From Saccharomycopsis malanga (taxonomy: Eukaryota > Ascomycota > Saccharomycetes > Ascoideales > Saccharomycopsidaceae), in contig CP025325.1 of assembly GCA_004014935.1 (NCBI GenBank), positions 1,860,001 through 1,924,000 on the forward strand: DNA of 64,000 bases, read 5' to 3'. Every line of letters begins with the position of its first letter. The first letter of the stretch is position 1. Shown here one piece after another: positions 20,722 to 30,786 of this stretch. A program made the translations under genes and the position numbers. Under the pieces are notes generated by a model that ran no database searches, was not told the DNA's origin, and saw only the letters and a list, made by a program, of their open reading frames with translations.

Positions 20722-22413
20722 TTACGCTTCAGAGTCATCCACATCTGAATCACTGTCTTCATGTTCAAGAGGCACTTTGGTAGAATCAGTGCCGACCAAC
20801 CAGGTGAATGAGATAGAGACAAGAATCATACAGAAAATCACAATGAAGGATGTCTTAGGGTAAGTGCCAGACGTTTTAGAAAACAACAACATCAAACTAG
20901 TTGAGATTACCAGAAGAGAGATGTAATCAAGAATAGTTAATGCACCGAACAATTCACCCACTCTTGACTCTGTCTCACCCTCTTGATGGTAAATATTTTC
21001 AGCACACACTTTGACAAAACAGGACTGAAGAGTAGGGATCAACATGAAGTCAAAGGAGCCAATCATGGCAGCAATGTACAATCCAATAGTATGCTTGCTA
21101 ACCAAAATGAGGCCAATTCCAAGTAAAGAAAGTAACCCAGAAATTCTGACAACATTAATATCGGTCTTAGTGACAATACCCTTTTTCTCAAAATAATCAT
21201 TTATGTAGCCGTGTTTTTTTAAGTAGTTGACAATTAAAGGAGCAACAACAAATGAGTTGAAAGCTTTCATGCTTCCCATACAAGCCATGAAGTATCCGAT
21301 GTTTGCAGATTTCCATTTGAACACCAAGGTGGCGTACAACACTGAGGTTTGCCCGGTGACAATAACAGTATTATTGTGCAAAATATTGATGGCGAGGAGA
21401 ACGAAGACGCGAATTCTTTGTCTTCAAGGGTTTGGGTTAGTGGCTGTTTTACGGATCCAAAGTAATTTCAAGGACTTGAAAATGTCAAAGACGGTAAAGA
21501 AACTTGTTTTTTGAGGTTGTTGGACTGTGACCAAATGACGTTTATGATGCACAAAGTGGGTTTCTGGAATGAAGAAAATAAAAATAAGTACTGTCAAGAC
21601 CATAGTTGCACAGGCGACATATAAGGAACCGTAATCACCAATACCAAACATTTTATTTAAAAAAACACTAAGAAGAGGGCCACAAGCCATTCCAAAGTAA
21701 AGCGAACCTGTTATTGTACTGAGGGAAGTGACTCTTTCACTAGGCTCTACAATATCAAGGACGTATGATCTCAAGGTGGAAATGATCCCTTTGACACCAC
21801 CGGTTAAGGCGTCGATAGAGGCCGCAATGCTGAAAAGCGGAAGGGAGAAAGGAATGAAGTCATGGACCAAAAATGTAGTTGAAATAATACCAATGGAAGT
21901 AATGGAGAACGCGATAATGAGGGTGAGTTTTCTGCCATGAAGGTCAGAGAAACGACCAATATATCCAGACACGAGGATAGATATGAGAGATTGGAGAAGC
22001 ACTTGAAGAGACATTGTTTGAGATTGAACGGCCTGTGCCTTTTTGGCATCACAATGGGCATTTCCAAAAATGTTGGAGGGGTTGGAAGTGTTTGAACTGA
22101 ATGAGTTTCCGTCATCAAGAGGAAACTTGTCTCTGCAAATCTTATTGATTTGCAAGATGATCATTGGAGACATGTAAAGTCCAAAGGAAGTGAAAAAAAG
22201 CAAAGCACCTAAGGTGACCTTGAATACATTGGCTTTTTTATGAGCTAGAACCTTGGATTCCGATAAATTGATGTAATAGTCTTCTTCTTCAGCACCATCA
22301 TCTTCCGAAACACCAATTGCTTCATAGGGATGAACCTCATCAACACTAGCATTTTCCAATAAAATGGATCTCTCGTTGACTTCCACAGGGTTCTTGTTAG
22401 TTGGTTCACTCAT
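20722..22413 (-). pseudogene. MFS transporter interrupted by one in-frame TGA
   Basis: From the ATG at 22413 the frame runs 329 codons to a TGA at 21424-21426, then continues in the same frame for 233 codons to TAA. The first part has an acidic cytosolic N-tail and TM1-6, including motif A SGYIGRFSDLHGRK and PETHF near its end. The second part holds the remaining membrane helices and an acidic tail EDSDSDVDDSEA. The layout resembles the TetA-like fungal MFS group (S. cerevisiae YCR023C). Both halves are otherwise intact, so this is a recent nonsense change, a sequencing error or stop read-through. A truncated six-helix product would be unlikely to transport. Confidence 0.8.
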
Positions 22414-23426
22414 GATAGCAATATAAAGTGCACCAGGTGCTCTATTTTGTGCCAGGTTCAAAGGGCACACCTATACTAGACTTAATATAATGTAGATTTG
22501 AACATCTCCGTGATGGGATGCAATGCGCTTTATAAGGAAAGAAAAACACTACTGATAAGCGAAAGCAAGTGTGAAAACGGCTCCGTGTGGCCTTGACAGA
22601 GTTGCTACTTCTAGACTGCCCGGATTCGCACTAAATAAGGGCTTTTACAATCGCACTAAATGGGACTGTCAGGACGGTCGGTGGAGAACCCTTCCTGGAT
22701 AGTTCGTAATATGGTTAATGGAATTACAGGGGCTATTGTAAAGAAGGTTATGCCATTCGGATTGCTCTCAGCCAGAAAACTTTATTGTTGCAAAGCCTAC
22801 TTGGTTGCCAGTGCACATCTAGCAAGGGTAGGGGATGTACTATGCACATTTATATAGTTATTGATCGGTAGATTCATGAGCATAAATTGTCGCAAATTTG
22901 ATAAAAAATGGACCTCAATGGCATGTTTTACTTTTTTAGATCGCATGACAGTAACGCCTGAAATTGTTACAAATTTTTATGAGATCCCGGTTGACAACTA
23001 TTATATACTCCGTTGCCAATTTGTACTTGTACGTATTTGCTACTTTTTCGTCTCTCATTTGTCTCTCCTTTATTTGAATTGTAAACTTAAATTAATAGAC
23101 ACGCTCAAGTCAATATTTAGTCACGGAGAAAAACTCGTTAAGATTTTGAATCACAGGCGTAGCTGAAAAATGACACAGACTTAATCTTGAAGAGATTTAC
23201 TTGCAATAATACTATCAAGTGATTTCTTTTCATATACATATTAAGTATACGTGTACGTAAAGCTTTACAACCGTAACAACTTTGCAATGGACTACAGTGT
23301 ATAATTCAATGACGTAAAGTAAGTGTATTCCTACTTATATACAACTCAATACTCAAAATATTGGTTCGAAACGTAAAGTGCACATCATTACCAAAGAGTT
23401 TATGTGCTTATCAGAATAAAAACTGT
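22414..23426. other. Intergenic upstream of the MFS gene
   Basis: 1.0 kb between the MFS start and the 3' end of the LEA-like gene. Short ORFs show no recognisable protein features. No RNA gene or repeat is identified. Confidence 0.45.
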
Positions 23427-24458
23427 TTATTTCTTACTTCTGGCCTCATCATACTCATCCTGGGCAAACTGAGCTGCAGACTCGCCCCATCCGGCCAATC
23501 CTCTCTTGTTGACTCTGGCAATCTCTTCTTCGGTGAGATGCTTTGGATATCTAGTGTTTTCATCAACCTGTTTCTTGGACCATAAGCCAAAGTCGTCAAC
23601 GCCTTTCTTAGCTCTGTCGACATTTTCGTCTATGCTTCTCTTGAATCCTTGAAGGTTTTGGTTCTGGGCCGCTCTAACGTCATCTCTAACATTACTGTAT
23701 TTGGAGTTGATAGTGTCTTGGGCTTCTTCGGACTTTTTAGAGCCCCAGTTAAACCAAGAGTTTTTGGTCTCCTCAGCTTGGTTTCTAGCATCTTTGGTTT
23801 TATATTCAAGCTCTTTTCGAGCAGCTTCAAGTTTGTCTTGAGCTTGGTCGGATTTCTTCTCACCCCAACCAAACCAAGACAGTTTGGTCTTTTGAGCATC
23901 TCTGTGAGCATCATCAAGAGTACGGTTAGCATCATGTTTTAACTCGTAACCTTTCTCTCTCAAATGGTTTTCGGTGTCGTGGACAGCAGATTTAGCTTCG
24001 TCAGCTTTCTTTTCGCCCCAGTTAAACCAAGAATTCTTCGCTTTTTCAGCCTCTCTTAATTGCTGGTCCTTCTTTTGAGCAAGTCTATCTTTTTCTTGTG
24101 AAAGCTGGTCTTTGGTGTATTCAGCAGTGTGAATAACTGCATTCTTTACGTTGTACACACCGTCGACAACAGACCCTTTTGCAGCATGAGCCTGGTCCTT
24201 AGTCTTGTCAGAAGCAACTTTAGCGGTGTCCTCAACATAATCTTTGGTCTTTACCGCAGCACTGTCAGCGTTAGCTTTAAGATCACTAGCAGCACTAGAG
24301 GCTTTATTCTTCAATGCAGTTTCAACGTCATCATAGTTCTTGTAGGACTTGTTCCAGACATCAATTCTTTTTTGTTGTTGTTTTTTCTCAAAAAAGTAAA
24401 CGGAAGCACCGCCTAAAGCAGCCCCAGAAAAGAAATATTTGTTAAGATAATTAGCCAT
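23427..24458 (-). CDS. LEA-like stress protein with WF(N/G)WG repeats and an N-terminal membrane segment
   Basis: A 343-aa, extremely hydrophilic Lys/Asp/Ala-rich protein. An N-terminal hydrophobic stretch (FFSGAALGGASVYFF, ~9-23) could be a membrane anchor or mitochondrial signal. Residues ~45-300 read as amphipathic group-3-LEA-type helix (repeated TKD/KAKD/AEKAK 11-mer-like units). A motif K(N/L)SWF(N/G)WG(E/S)KK(A/S)(D/E)(Q/E)A recurs three times, and a related RGLAGWGESAAQFAQ closes the chain. LEA-like proteins protect membranes and proteins during dehydration and heat. Function here is inferred from composition. The promoter contains stress-element cores (24573-24582 and 24696-24700), consistent with stress induction. 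Confidence 0.75.
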   Translation of the reverse strand: MANYLNKYFFSGAALGGASVYFFEKKQQQKRIDVWNKSYKNYDDVETALKNKASSAASDLKANADSAAVKTKDYVEDTAKVASDKTKDQAHAAKGSVVDGVYNVKNAVIHTAEYTKDQLSQEKDRLAQKKDQQLREAEKAKNSWFNWGEKKADEAKSAVHDTENHLREKGYELKHDANRTLDDAHRDAQKTKLSWFGWGEKKSDQAQDKLEAARKELEYKTKDARNQAEETKNSWFNWGSKKSEEAQDTINSKYSNVRDDVRAAQNQNLQGFKRSIDENVDRAKKGVDDFGLWSKKQVDENTRYPKHLTEEEIARVNKRGLAGWGESAAQFAQDEYDEARSKK

Positions 24459-25622
24459 TGTAGTGAAAAGTATGTTAACTGGTTGACTGTATTTGTTTCA
24501 AACGCTCTTAAAATTAGTCAAGAATATAGATGCAAGCTTACATTCTACAGGAATATGCCTTAGCCTTTAAACAGGGGCCCCTCAATGCTTATATAGCTGT
24601 TAATGTTAATAATCATCGCCGGTCACATAGCAATCTTGGGGTAGACTAAGAGCAAGCATCTCATCGCCATGCTAATAATCCGGGGGTGTGTTTCCAGGGG
24701 TGCACATGACCCAGCATGAAATTTGGCAGCTTCTTTCGTACTGACCATAAAGCTTCTTGTCTCATTGAATTGTTATATTATTCATAGTATCAGAAACTGT
24801 ATATTACGTTTATGTGTAATTAATGAAGGTATAATCAATGTGCTTCGGTAGAATTATAGCTTTCAATGGGTGAACGGAATTGAAAAGTGTCTGATTTGCC
24901 CGCAGGTTTGTTGTCTTGCCTGCTAAAAGATTACGTAAATTTTATGTCAATGTGACATTCCCCATTTGTCAATAATTGACTGTTGTTCCACAGCATTCCA
25001 AGCGAAACCTGGAACCTGGCGTGGGTGTGGTGCAAGTAGTAGCAACCTTAAGTAGAAGCTGCTAAATGCACGCTGATGTCTACATCACATCATCATGCGT
25101 ATAGATTGTGCCCCACCATTGCCAACAAAACCAAAGATGGACAGCCACGCCCGGAACCGCTTGTCACAATGTGCTCGTTTGCTGGCCTGCTTATTGATAT
25201 ATATGGTCCATGGCAATGCAGATATAGTGTGCTTTATGCATATGACAACATTAACATGCATATATAATCTGTCAGATTTCAACATGGTTTACAAGAGTTG
25301 GTTGGAAGCCATACAGATAAAAATCAGTATGGTTATTTAGTCTTTCTATAGGCCATTTTGAGATTGGAATGTGTCGGTTGTTATGTGAGTAAGTAAATGG
25401 TACCTTGTTTCATCTGTAGATACTCATACAGGTTATTTTGTGAAAAACTTTGCCAGAGAACGCGGAGTATGCATGTCCAACTGAAATTTCAGTTCTGTCT
25501 ACTGTATAACTTGAGCGATATTCCTTTACTGAGAATGAATTTAAAGCTCAAGGAGTTTATAGTCAGAAAACAAAGCAAAAATACCCTATACAGCTAATAA
25601 AAGAAGGCTGAAGGAACAATAA
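24459..25622. other. Divergent intergenic region, LEA-like and DUF2235 genes
   Basis: A 1.16-kb divergent promoter region. It contains stress-element-like AGGGG/CCCCT sites near the LEA-like gene. Several overlapping short ORFs around 25.1-25.3 kb lack any recognisable protein feature. Confidence 0.5.
24573..24582. promoter_or_regulatory. Palindromic double STRE (AGGGGCCCCT)
   Basis: AGGGG and CCCCT abut as a 10-bp palindrome 115 bp upstream of the LEA-like gene. AGGGG is the core of the yeast stress response element bound by Msn2/4-type zinc fingers; a further AGGGG lies at 24696-24700. Stress regulation is inferred. Confidence 0.45.
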
Positions 25623-27438
25623 ATGTCCACAGCCGTCAGCGGTTGCCAGAGTACTTGTCAGCAGAATCCTACCAATGTGTGCATTATTTCAAATGACATG
25701 GGTAGTTCCAGCACTTTTAGCGGTAGAAGTACAGAGGACCTTTCGCTAACAAGCGTGAAGAACCTTCCCTCTTCGAAAAATATTGTCATGTGTCTTGATG
25801 GTACCAATTGTGAGTTTGGTCCAAAGCCTTTCACCAATGTCTTGAAATTCTTCAGGTTATTGAAAAAAGATGACGAAAGCCAACTCTGCTATTACCAACG
25901 TTTGTGGAACCTCTATTTATTTATCTATCAATGTAGACAATATACTGACATCGTGTTAGCTGGAATTGGAACAAACCCAAGAGTTTCTTCCAGCTTGTTG
26001 GCCTCTGTTGATGAGTCTTGCGATGCAATGGTAGCTTTCTCCATGAAATCTCATATCCTTGAGGCATATAAATTTCTTACAAGGTTTTATTCAGACGGAG
26101 ACAAAATATTTTTATTGGGCTTCAGGTGTGTACTAGAACTTTTGTGGAAAAAGTGAAACTTCACTAACAATAAACAGTCGCGGTGCTTTCACTGCAAGAG
26201 CTCTCTCTGGAATGATAGCTAAAGTTGGTCTTTTGAAGAAAGGCTGTGAAAACCTCGTTGACCTTGCCTACGAGTGTTACATTGCGTGGGAATACAATGT
26301 CAGTAACGACGCTTTAGGATACCAGAACACATTGGTCAATGAATTCAAGCGAACATTTTCCAGAGAGAGTGTAAACATCCATTTTGTTGGGTTATGGGAT
26401 TCCGTCAATAGCGTTGGCATTCTTCGCGATAAGATGTTTCCCTACACTTCTAGAACAAAAAATATTGCTCATGTTAGACATGCCGTGAGCATTGATGAGA
26501 GAAGAGGCAAGTTCAAACAATGTTTATTCCAGCCTTATTCTTATTGTCCTAATAAATTCAACATCAAAGTACCATATATCGAGGTTGGTGATGATTGTTC
26601 AGATAATGTCACTCCATCAAGTTTCTCAGAACCAGCAAGTATTCATTCATATATCTCTGGCACTAGTTCCCACAAGTCCCTTCCTCCTCTAGTTACTGTT
26701 TCGAGAAACTCTGTATCCACCACAGGTTATGGAGTGTCGGACAGCTTGATGGAGTCTGAAGTCAACCATAAGCAGCTCTTCTTTGATTTCAAAAATTCTG
26801 ACGATGTAATCGAGAAGTGGTTCTGTGGTGACCATTGCGATGTAGGTGGTGGATGGGAACCAAGCGAGAAGGGCAACCTTTTATCAAATATTCCTTTCAA
26901 ATGGATAGTTTCTGAAGCAATCAAATTTGGAATTGTGTTTAAACAAAACGAGTTGGACAGGCTAGCAAATGAATCAAAAACGTATGAAGAACTTGTATCT
27001 TGTAGACATGATTCGCTATTGTTCAGCGAAACTCATTGGTGGGGAAAACTAATCAATAATTTATTTGGTTGGTTATCGCCGGTAAAACCAAAAATTGATG
27101 GCAATGGCAATGATATTTGCAATACAAACTATTTTTACCAAACATTATTATGGTGGATGAGTGAAATTTTGCCTTTAGGAACAAATATCGAGGACAAAAA
27201 TGGTAAATGGAAATCATATTACATGCCAAATTTGGGAAGACCAAGAAAGATACCCAAGAACGCGGAATTTCACTGGAGCGTATACTGGAAACTACAATTA
27301 GATCCAAGCTATAGACCAACAAATTTGCCTTTTGATATTACCACGAAGTCACAATCTTTCAACGACGAATTTTACGCTGGTGAGTTGAATAAAAAAAATA
27401 TGCCCGATGATTTATTATTTGCGCTTGAAAGTATTTGA
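25623..27438 (+). CDS. DUF2235 (Tle1-like) alpha/beta hydrolase, one intron
   Basis: Exons 25623-26125 and 26178-27438 encode 587 aa. The 52-nt intron has donor GTGTGT, branch CACTAAC and acceptor ACAG. Splicing rebuilds GFSRGAFTARAL (~166-177), the GxSxG nucleophile elbow. Other DUF2235 landmarks are NIVMCLDGTNCEFG near residue 58, DIVLAGIGTNP, FVGLWDSVNSVG and WFCGDHCDVGGGW. The family includes bacterial type VI phospholipase effectors (Tle1) and many uncharacterised fungal proteins; the substrate here is unknown. There is no signal peptide, suggesting a cytosolic or peripheral enzyme. Its stop is only 17 bp from the POL32 stop, so the 3' UTRs must overlap. Confidence 0.88.
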
Positions 27439-27455
27439 AAAGTATTTTATATAAA

Positions 27456-28811
27456 TTACTTCTTACTAAAAAAGCTCATGAGATTACTTTGTTTCTGTTT
27501 TGTTCCTGTCTTTTGTTTCTTATTAGTTTCTGTCGCACTGGAGGTTCTGGCTCTAGGTTTTGAAGCTGGTGCTTTTCCTGGCGGTGGCTTGTTATTCACA
27601 GTCTTCTTTGTCACTAAATAGCCGTCCTCATCCACAAACTTTTCAAACTGCTCTTCTTCTTTCACAGGTTCTTCCTTTGACTCTGTAGCGTTTTGTTCTT
27701 GATCATCAAATTGTGAAATCTCCAATATTGAATCCGAATGTTCAGACTTCGAAGGAACACTCACAGCAGGAACAGAGTCATTTTGAGTGCTAACACTTAT
27801 AGGATCTTCCTTCATTTTAATGTCTCTATCGCCGTCTAATTCATCATCATCACCGAAATCATCATTGTCATCATCAAACATGTTTTCCAATGCTTTTCTT
27901 TGCTCTGCTTCTTTGGCGTTTCTCTGCTGACTGGTTTCGAAATCTTCCTCGTCAATCTCTTCTTCCTTAGGTCCCCCTTGTGATATGACAACCTTTTCCT
28001 TGGGTTTTGCCGCCTGGGCTTTTCTAGACACATATTTATACAGACTAGTAGTAGGCTCAGTGTTGGATTTAACTTCTGGTGGCTGTGACTTATTCTTATT
28101 ACTGAGGGCCAGAAATATATTACTTTTGTTACTGGTAGTCTGTGTTTGTTGCTTGCGCGAGACATATTTACTAGTTATTCCATTATTTTGTTGCTTCTTT
28201 GGAACCTCTACGGTTTTAACTTCTGCTTTTACTACTGGTTTTTGGAAAGTGTTTTCGCGAGGTTTGACTACTTGCCTACTGATGTTGAGTTTCCCTAGGA
28301 CAGGCAAAGGTTCAGGGTTCTTAATTATACCCCACTTTTCAAAATTGTCCTTGTTTTCTTCAAGAGAAAACTTTTCAGCTAATCTAGATTCAACACCTGA
28401 TATAATCTCACTGATCTTCCAATGTGTCTTGGCAGGCGCAAGACTATAAATATGTACACTGCTTATATTGTCAAACTTCTGTTTAGTCTCTGATAAAAGC
28501 TCTTCTACCTGTTTATGGGACGTCATATGGGTACTTGGGTCAGGTACAATGCTGATTGCTAGAATGCCAGATTCTTTGAGTTTTCCGCTTATAACGTACG
28601 AAGGCACCAGTTCCTGCTGATGCGACCGATAAAATGAATCAAGATGCGTTCTGGCATCAACAACATGGATCCCTAGCTGGCGGCTAAGCAGCCTAGAAGT
28701 AACCTTTATATGTTAGTGCATGTTCTTCTAATAAACCAACTGGTATAAACCACAACTTACCGGTAAGGATTCCTCAAAAATAGTTTGCGTCAAATACTCT
28801 TCCACGGACAT
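27456..28811 (-). CDS. POL32: DNA polymerase delta subunit Pol32, one intron
   Basis: Exon 1 is 28761-28811 and exon 2 is 27456-28703, giving 432 aa. The 57-nt intron has GTAAGT, CACTAAC and an unusual AAAG acceptor; the nearby CTAG acceptor would shift the frame into a stop. The N-terminus MSVEEYLTQTIFEESLPVTS and following helices align with the winged-helix-like p66/Pol32 start. The middle is acidic and Lys-rich, with EDGYLVTKK as in yeast. The C-terminus has a consensus PIP box QSNLMSFF for PCNA binding. Pol32 supports processive synthesis, break-induced replication and translesion synthesis. Two ACGCGA cores upstream suggest S-phase (MBF-type) control. Confidence 0.92.
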
Positions 28812-28912
28812 TTTGAAATAGGTTTACACACCACTTAACACATTATCTCTTACCAATAGTACCTCTATTTATTGCCATTACTGTTTGGCGTCTCTTTATA
28901 TTTGAATATTGA

Positions 28913-28923
28913 TCGCGTCGCGT
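28913..28923 (-). promoter_or_regulatory. Tandem MCB-like ACGCGA sites upstream of POL32
   Basis: ACGCGACGCGA on the minus strand contains two overlapping ACGCG cores about 100 bp upstream of the POL32 ATG. ACGCG is the MBF (Mbp1/Swi6) core used by G1/S DNA-replication genes. Regulation is inferred. Confidence 0.5.
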
Positions 28924-28972
28924 CAGGGCTAGAAACCAGGACCGGTGCACCGTAACCTTGGAAAAACTAATT

Positions 28973-29017
28973 ATGGTGTTTGGGTGCAGTGCATAGTGCA
29001 CTGCACCCAAACACCAT
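28973..29017. repeat. Perfect 21-bp inverted repeat (hairpin) with Rap1-like sites
   Basis: Arms 28973-28993 and 28997-29017 are exact reverse complements separated by TAG. Each arm contains GCACCCAAACACC, which fits the Rap1 consensus RMACCCANNCAYY, so the two sites face outwards. It lies 107 bp upstream of the eIF3e ATG and 160 bp from POL32. It may act in DNA as a double activator site, or fold in a 5' UTR if transcribed. Confidence 0.8.
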
Positions 29018-29123
29018 TTTTCGAAAAATTTTTTTTATTACAAGTTGCAGTGTTGGACATCATAGAAATAATAGGTACTTAGATAGAGGAGCTAAACAAG
29101 ACAGTATCACAGGCAGCATCATC

Positions 29124-30470
29124 ATGAGCGACACGAACGAACCGTCATTGTCTCCTAAGGAGCTTGAGATCGCTCGTCAATATGACTTGACTGGAAAAAT
29201 CACCCAATTTTTGGACAGACATTTGATTTATCCTTTGGTGGAATCATTAGGATCAGAATTGTTGTATGATGACCAAGTCATCACCAAGTTGGTCTACGAT
29301 TTGTTGAAGGATACCAATATGGTCGGTTTTGTCAAGGAACAATTCAGCATCTTGTATCCAGGCAAGGAGTTTCCAAAGGAGCTTTTGGAGAAGGAAGATT
29401 TTGTTGAAAAAGAGTTGGCTAGATTGGATGCCGAGACCAAGGAAACATTGAACATTTTGTCTGACAAGGAGGTCCAGGACAATTTGAAACAAGATAAAGA
29501 TTACAACAGAAAGTACTTGGAAAAAGAACATGGCATTACTGAGGCCAAAATAAATGCTTTGTATGAATTTGCCCAATTCCAATATAACCGTGGTGATTAC
29601 GTAATGGCCTCAGACTTGTTGAACAACTTTAGAGTTTTGTCTACCAATGTTGACTCTATTGTGAGTGCCACCTGGGGTAGATTGGCCTCTGAAATCATCA
29701 GTTTGCAATGGGACACCTCTTTGGAAGAGTTGGCCAAGTTGAGAGAAGTTGTTGATTCTAGATCTTTTTCTGACCCATTGGTTCAATTGCATAACAGAAC
29801 CTGGATAATTCATTGGTCTTTATTCCCATTTTTCAACACCAAAAATGGTTTGGATCAATTGTGTGATTTGTTCTTTAGTAGTTCTTATTTGTCTACCATC
29901 CAAGCTTCTTGTCCTTGGATTGCTCGTTATTTGGTTGCTGCCGTAGTTTCTTCTTCCTTCAAGTCTCACAATAGTCCTCTTTTCCAAAAGAGATTGAAGG
30001 ATTTGATAAGAGTTGTTGATCAAGAACAATATGAATATCATGACCCTTTGACTGATTTCATCAAGGCTCTTTACATTGATTACGATTTTGAACTTGCCAG
30101 AGACAAGTTGAGTGAAACCGCTGCTATTATTAAATCCGATTTCTTTTTGGTCAATGGTGCTGGTTCTTTCGTAGAAAATGCTAGATACTTGATCAGCGAA
30201 GTTTATTGCAGAGTTCATCAAAGAATTGATTTGGCACAATTCTCAAATTATTTGGATTTGTCCAAGGAAGACGGTGAGAAGTGGATTGCTAAATTGATTA
30301 GAGACTCTAAAATGAATGCCAAGATTGATGAAAGTGAAGGTACTGTCATCATCAACCATCCAATAACAAGTGTATACCAAGAAGTCATTGAAAAAACCAA
30401 GGGTTTGTCTTTTAGATCTAACCAAGTATTGTCGTCAGTTGTGCAAAAGCTGGAAAGCACTGTACAATAG
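29124..30470 (+). CDS. Translation initiation factor eIF3 subunit e (INT6)
   Basis: A 448-aa protein. The N-terminal domain begins after a short acidic leader with YDLTGKITQFLDRHLIYPLV, a direct match to animal eIF3e (EYDLT.RIAHFLDRHLVFPLL). Other family blocks are DTNMVGFVKEQF, RTWIIHWSLFPFF, CPWIARYLVAAVV, the PCI domain (~230-410: SDFFLVNG, ENARYLISEVYCRVHQRI) and the hallmark VIEKTKGLSFRSN near the C-terminus. eIF3e bridges the eIF3 octamer to eIF4G and the 40S subunit. The frame is open upstream, but the first ATG is 29124. S. cerevisiae lacks this subunit, so this yeast has a larger eIF3. Confidence 0.92.
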   Translation: MSDTNEPSLSPKELEIARQYDLTGKITQFLDRHLIYPLVESLGSELLYDDQVITKLVYDLLKDTNMVGFVKEQFSILYPGKEFPKELLEKEDFVEKELARLDAETKETLNILSDKEVQDNLKQDKDYNRKYLEKEHGITEAKINALYEFAQFQYNRGDYVMASDLLNNFRVLSTNVDSIVSATWGRLASEIISLQWDTSLEELAKLREVVDSRSFSDPLVQLHNRTWIIHWSLFPFFNTKNGLDQLCDLFFSSSYLSTIQASCPWIARYLVAAVVSSSFKSHNSPLFQKRLKDLIRVVDQEQYEYHDPLTDFIKALYIDYDFELARDKLSETAAIIKSDFFLVNGAGSFVENARYLISEVYCRVHQRIDLAQFSNYLDLSKEDGEKWIAKLIRDSKMNAKIDESEGTVIINHPITSVYQEVIEKTKGLSFRSNQVLSSVVQKLESTVQ

Positions 30471-30786
30471 ACTTTGCCGTAATGACCTCATGTTGATTTG
30501 TTGCTTTTTGGTTACCTTTTTTTTTTCATCTCAAAAATTTTCTATCCTTCACTAACTGTTCCTTCTTTTTTACTCTATGTTATCGCTGATTCAGTAAAAA
30601 AGCATGCTACATTCATCTCGTCATCTGCCATTGTATTCTTTTCCCTTTATTGTTTTTCTCATTCTATTTTTTGTCTAAGTTATAGGTTTACATAATAGGA
30701 AGCCTGTTGGTTAATAATGTTTGCACTGTAATTCTATAAGTACAATGTAACATTCGTAGTGGAGTTTTAAAGGAGCTAGGTGGTCA
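30471..30786. other. eIF3e 3' flank
   Basis: AT-rich sequence with T-rich tracts after the eIF3e stop, leading to the left target-site duplication of repeat copy A. No gene is seen. Confidence 0.45.

Larger units (their letters stand above)
28812..29123. promoter_or_regulatory. POL32-eIF3e bidirectional promoter
   Basis: This 312-bp divergent promoter holds overlapping ACGCGA sites (28913-28923) nearest POL32, a CGGTGCACCG palindrome (28943-28952) and a large perfect hairpin (28973-29017) nearest eIF3e. No tRNA or ORF is supported. Confidence 0.6.

Noticed and set aside
25076-25340. Overlapping short ORFs on both strands in the DUF2235 promoter
   Set aside because: No conserved motif, no splice context, and mutually overlapping; treated as chance.
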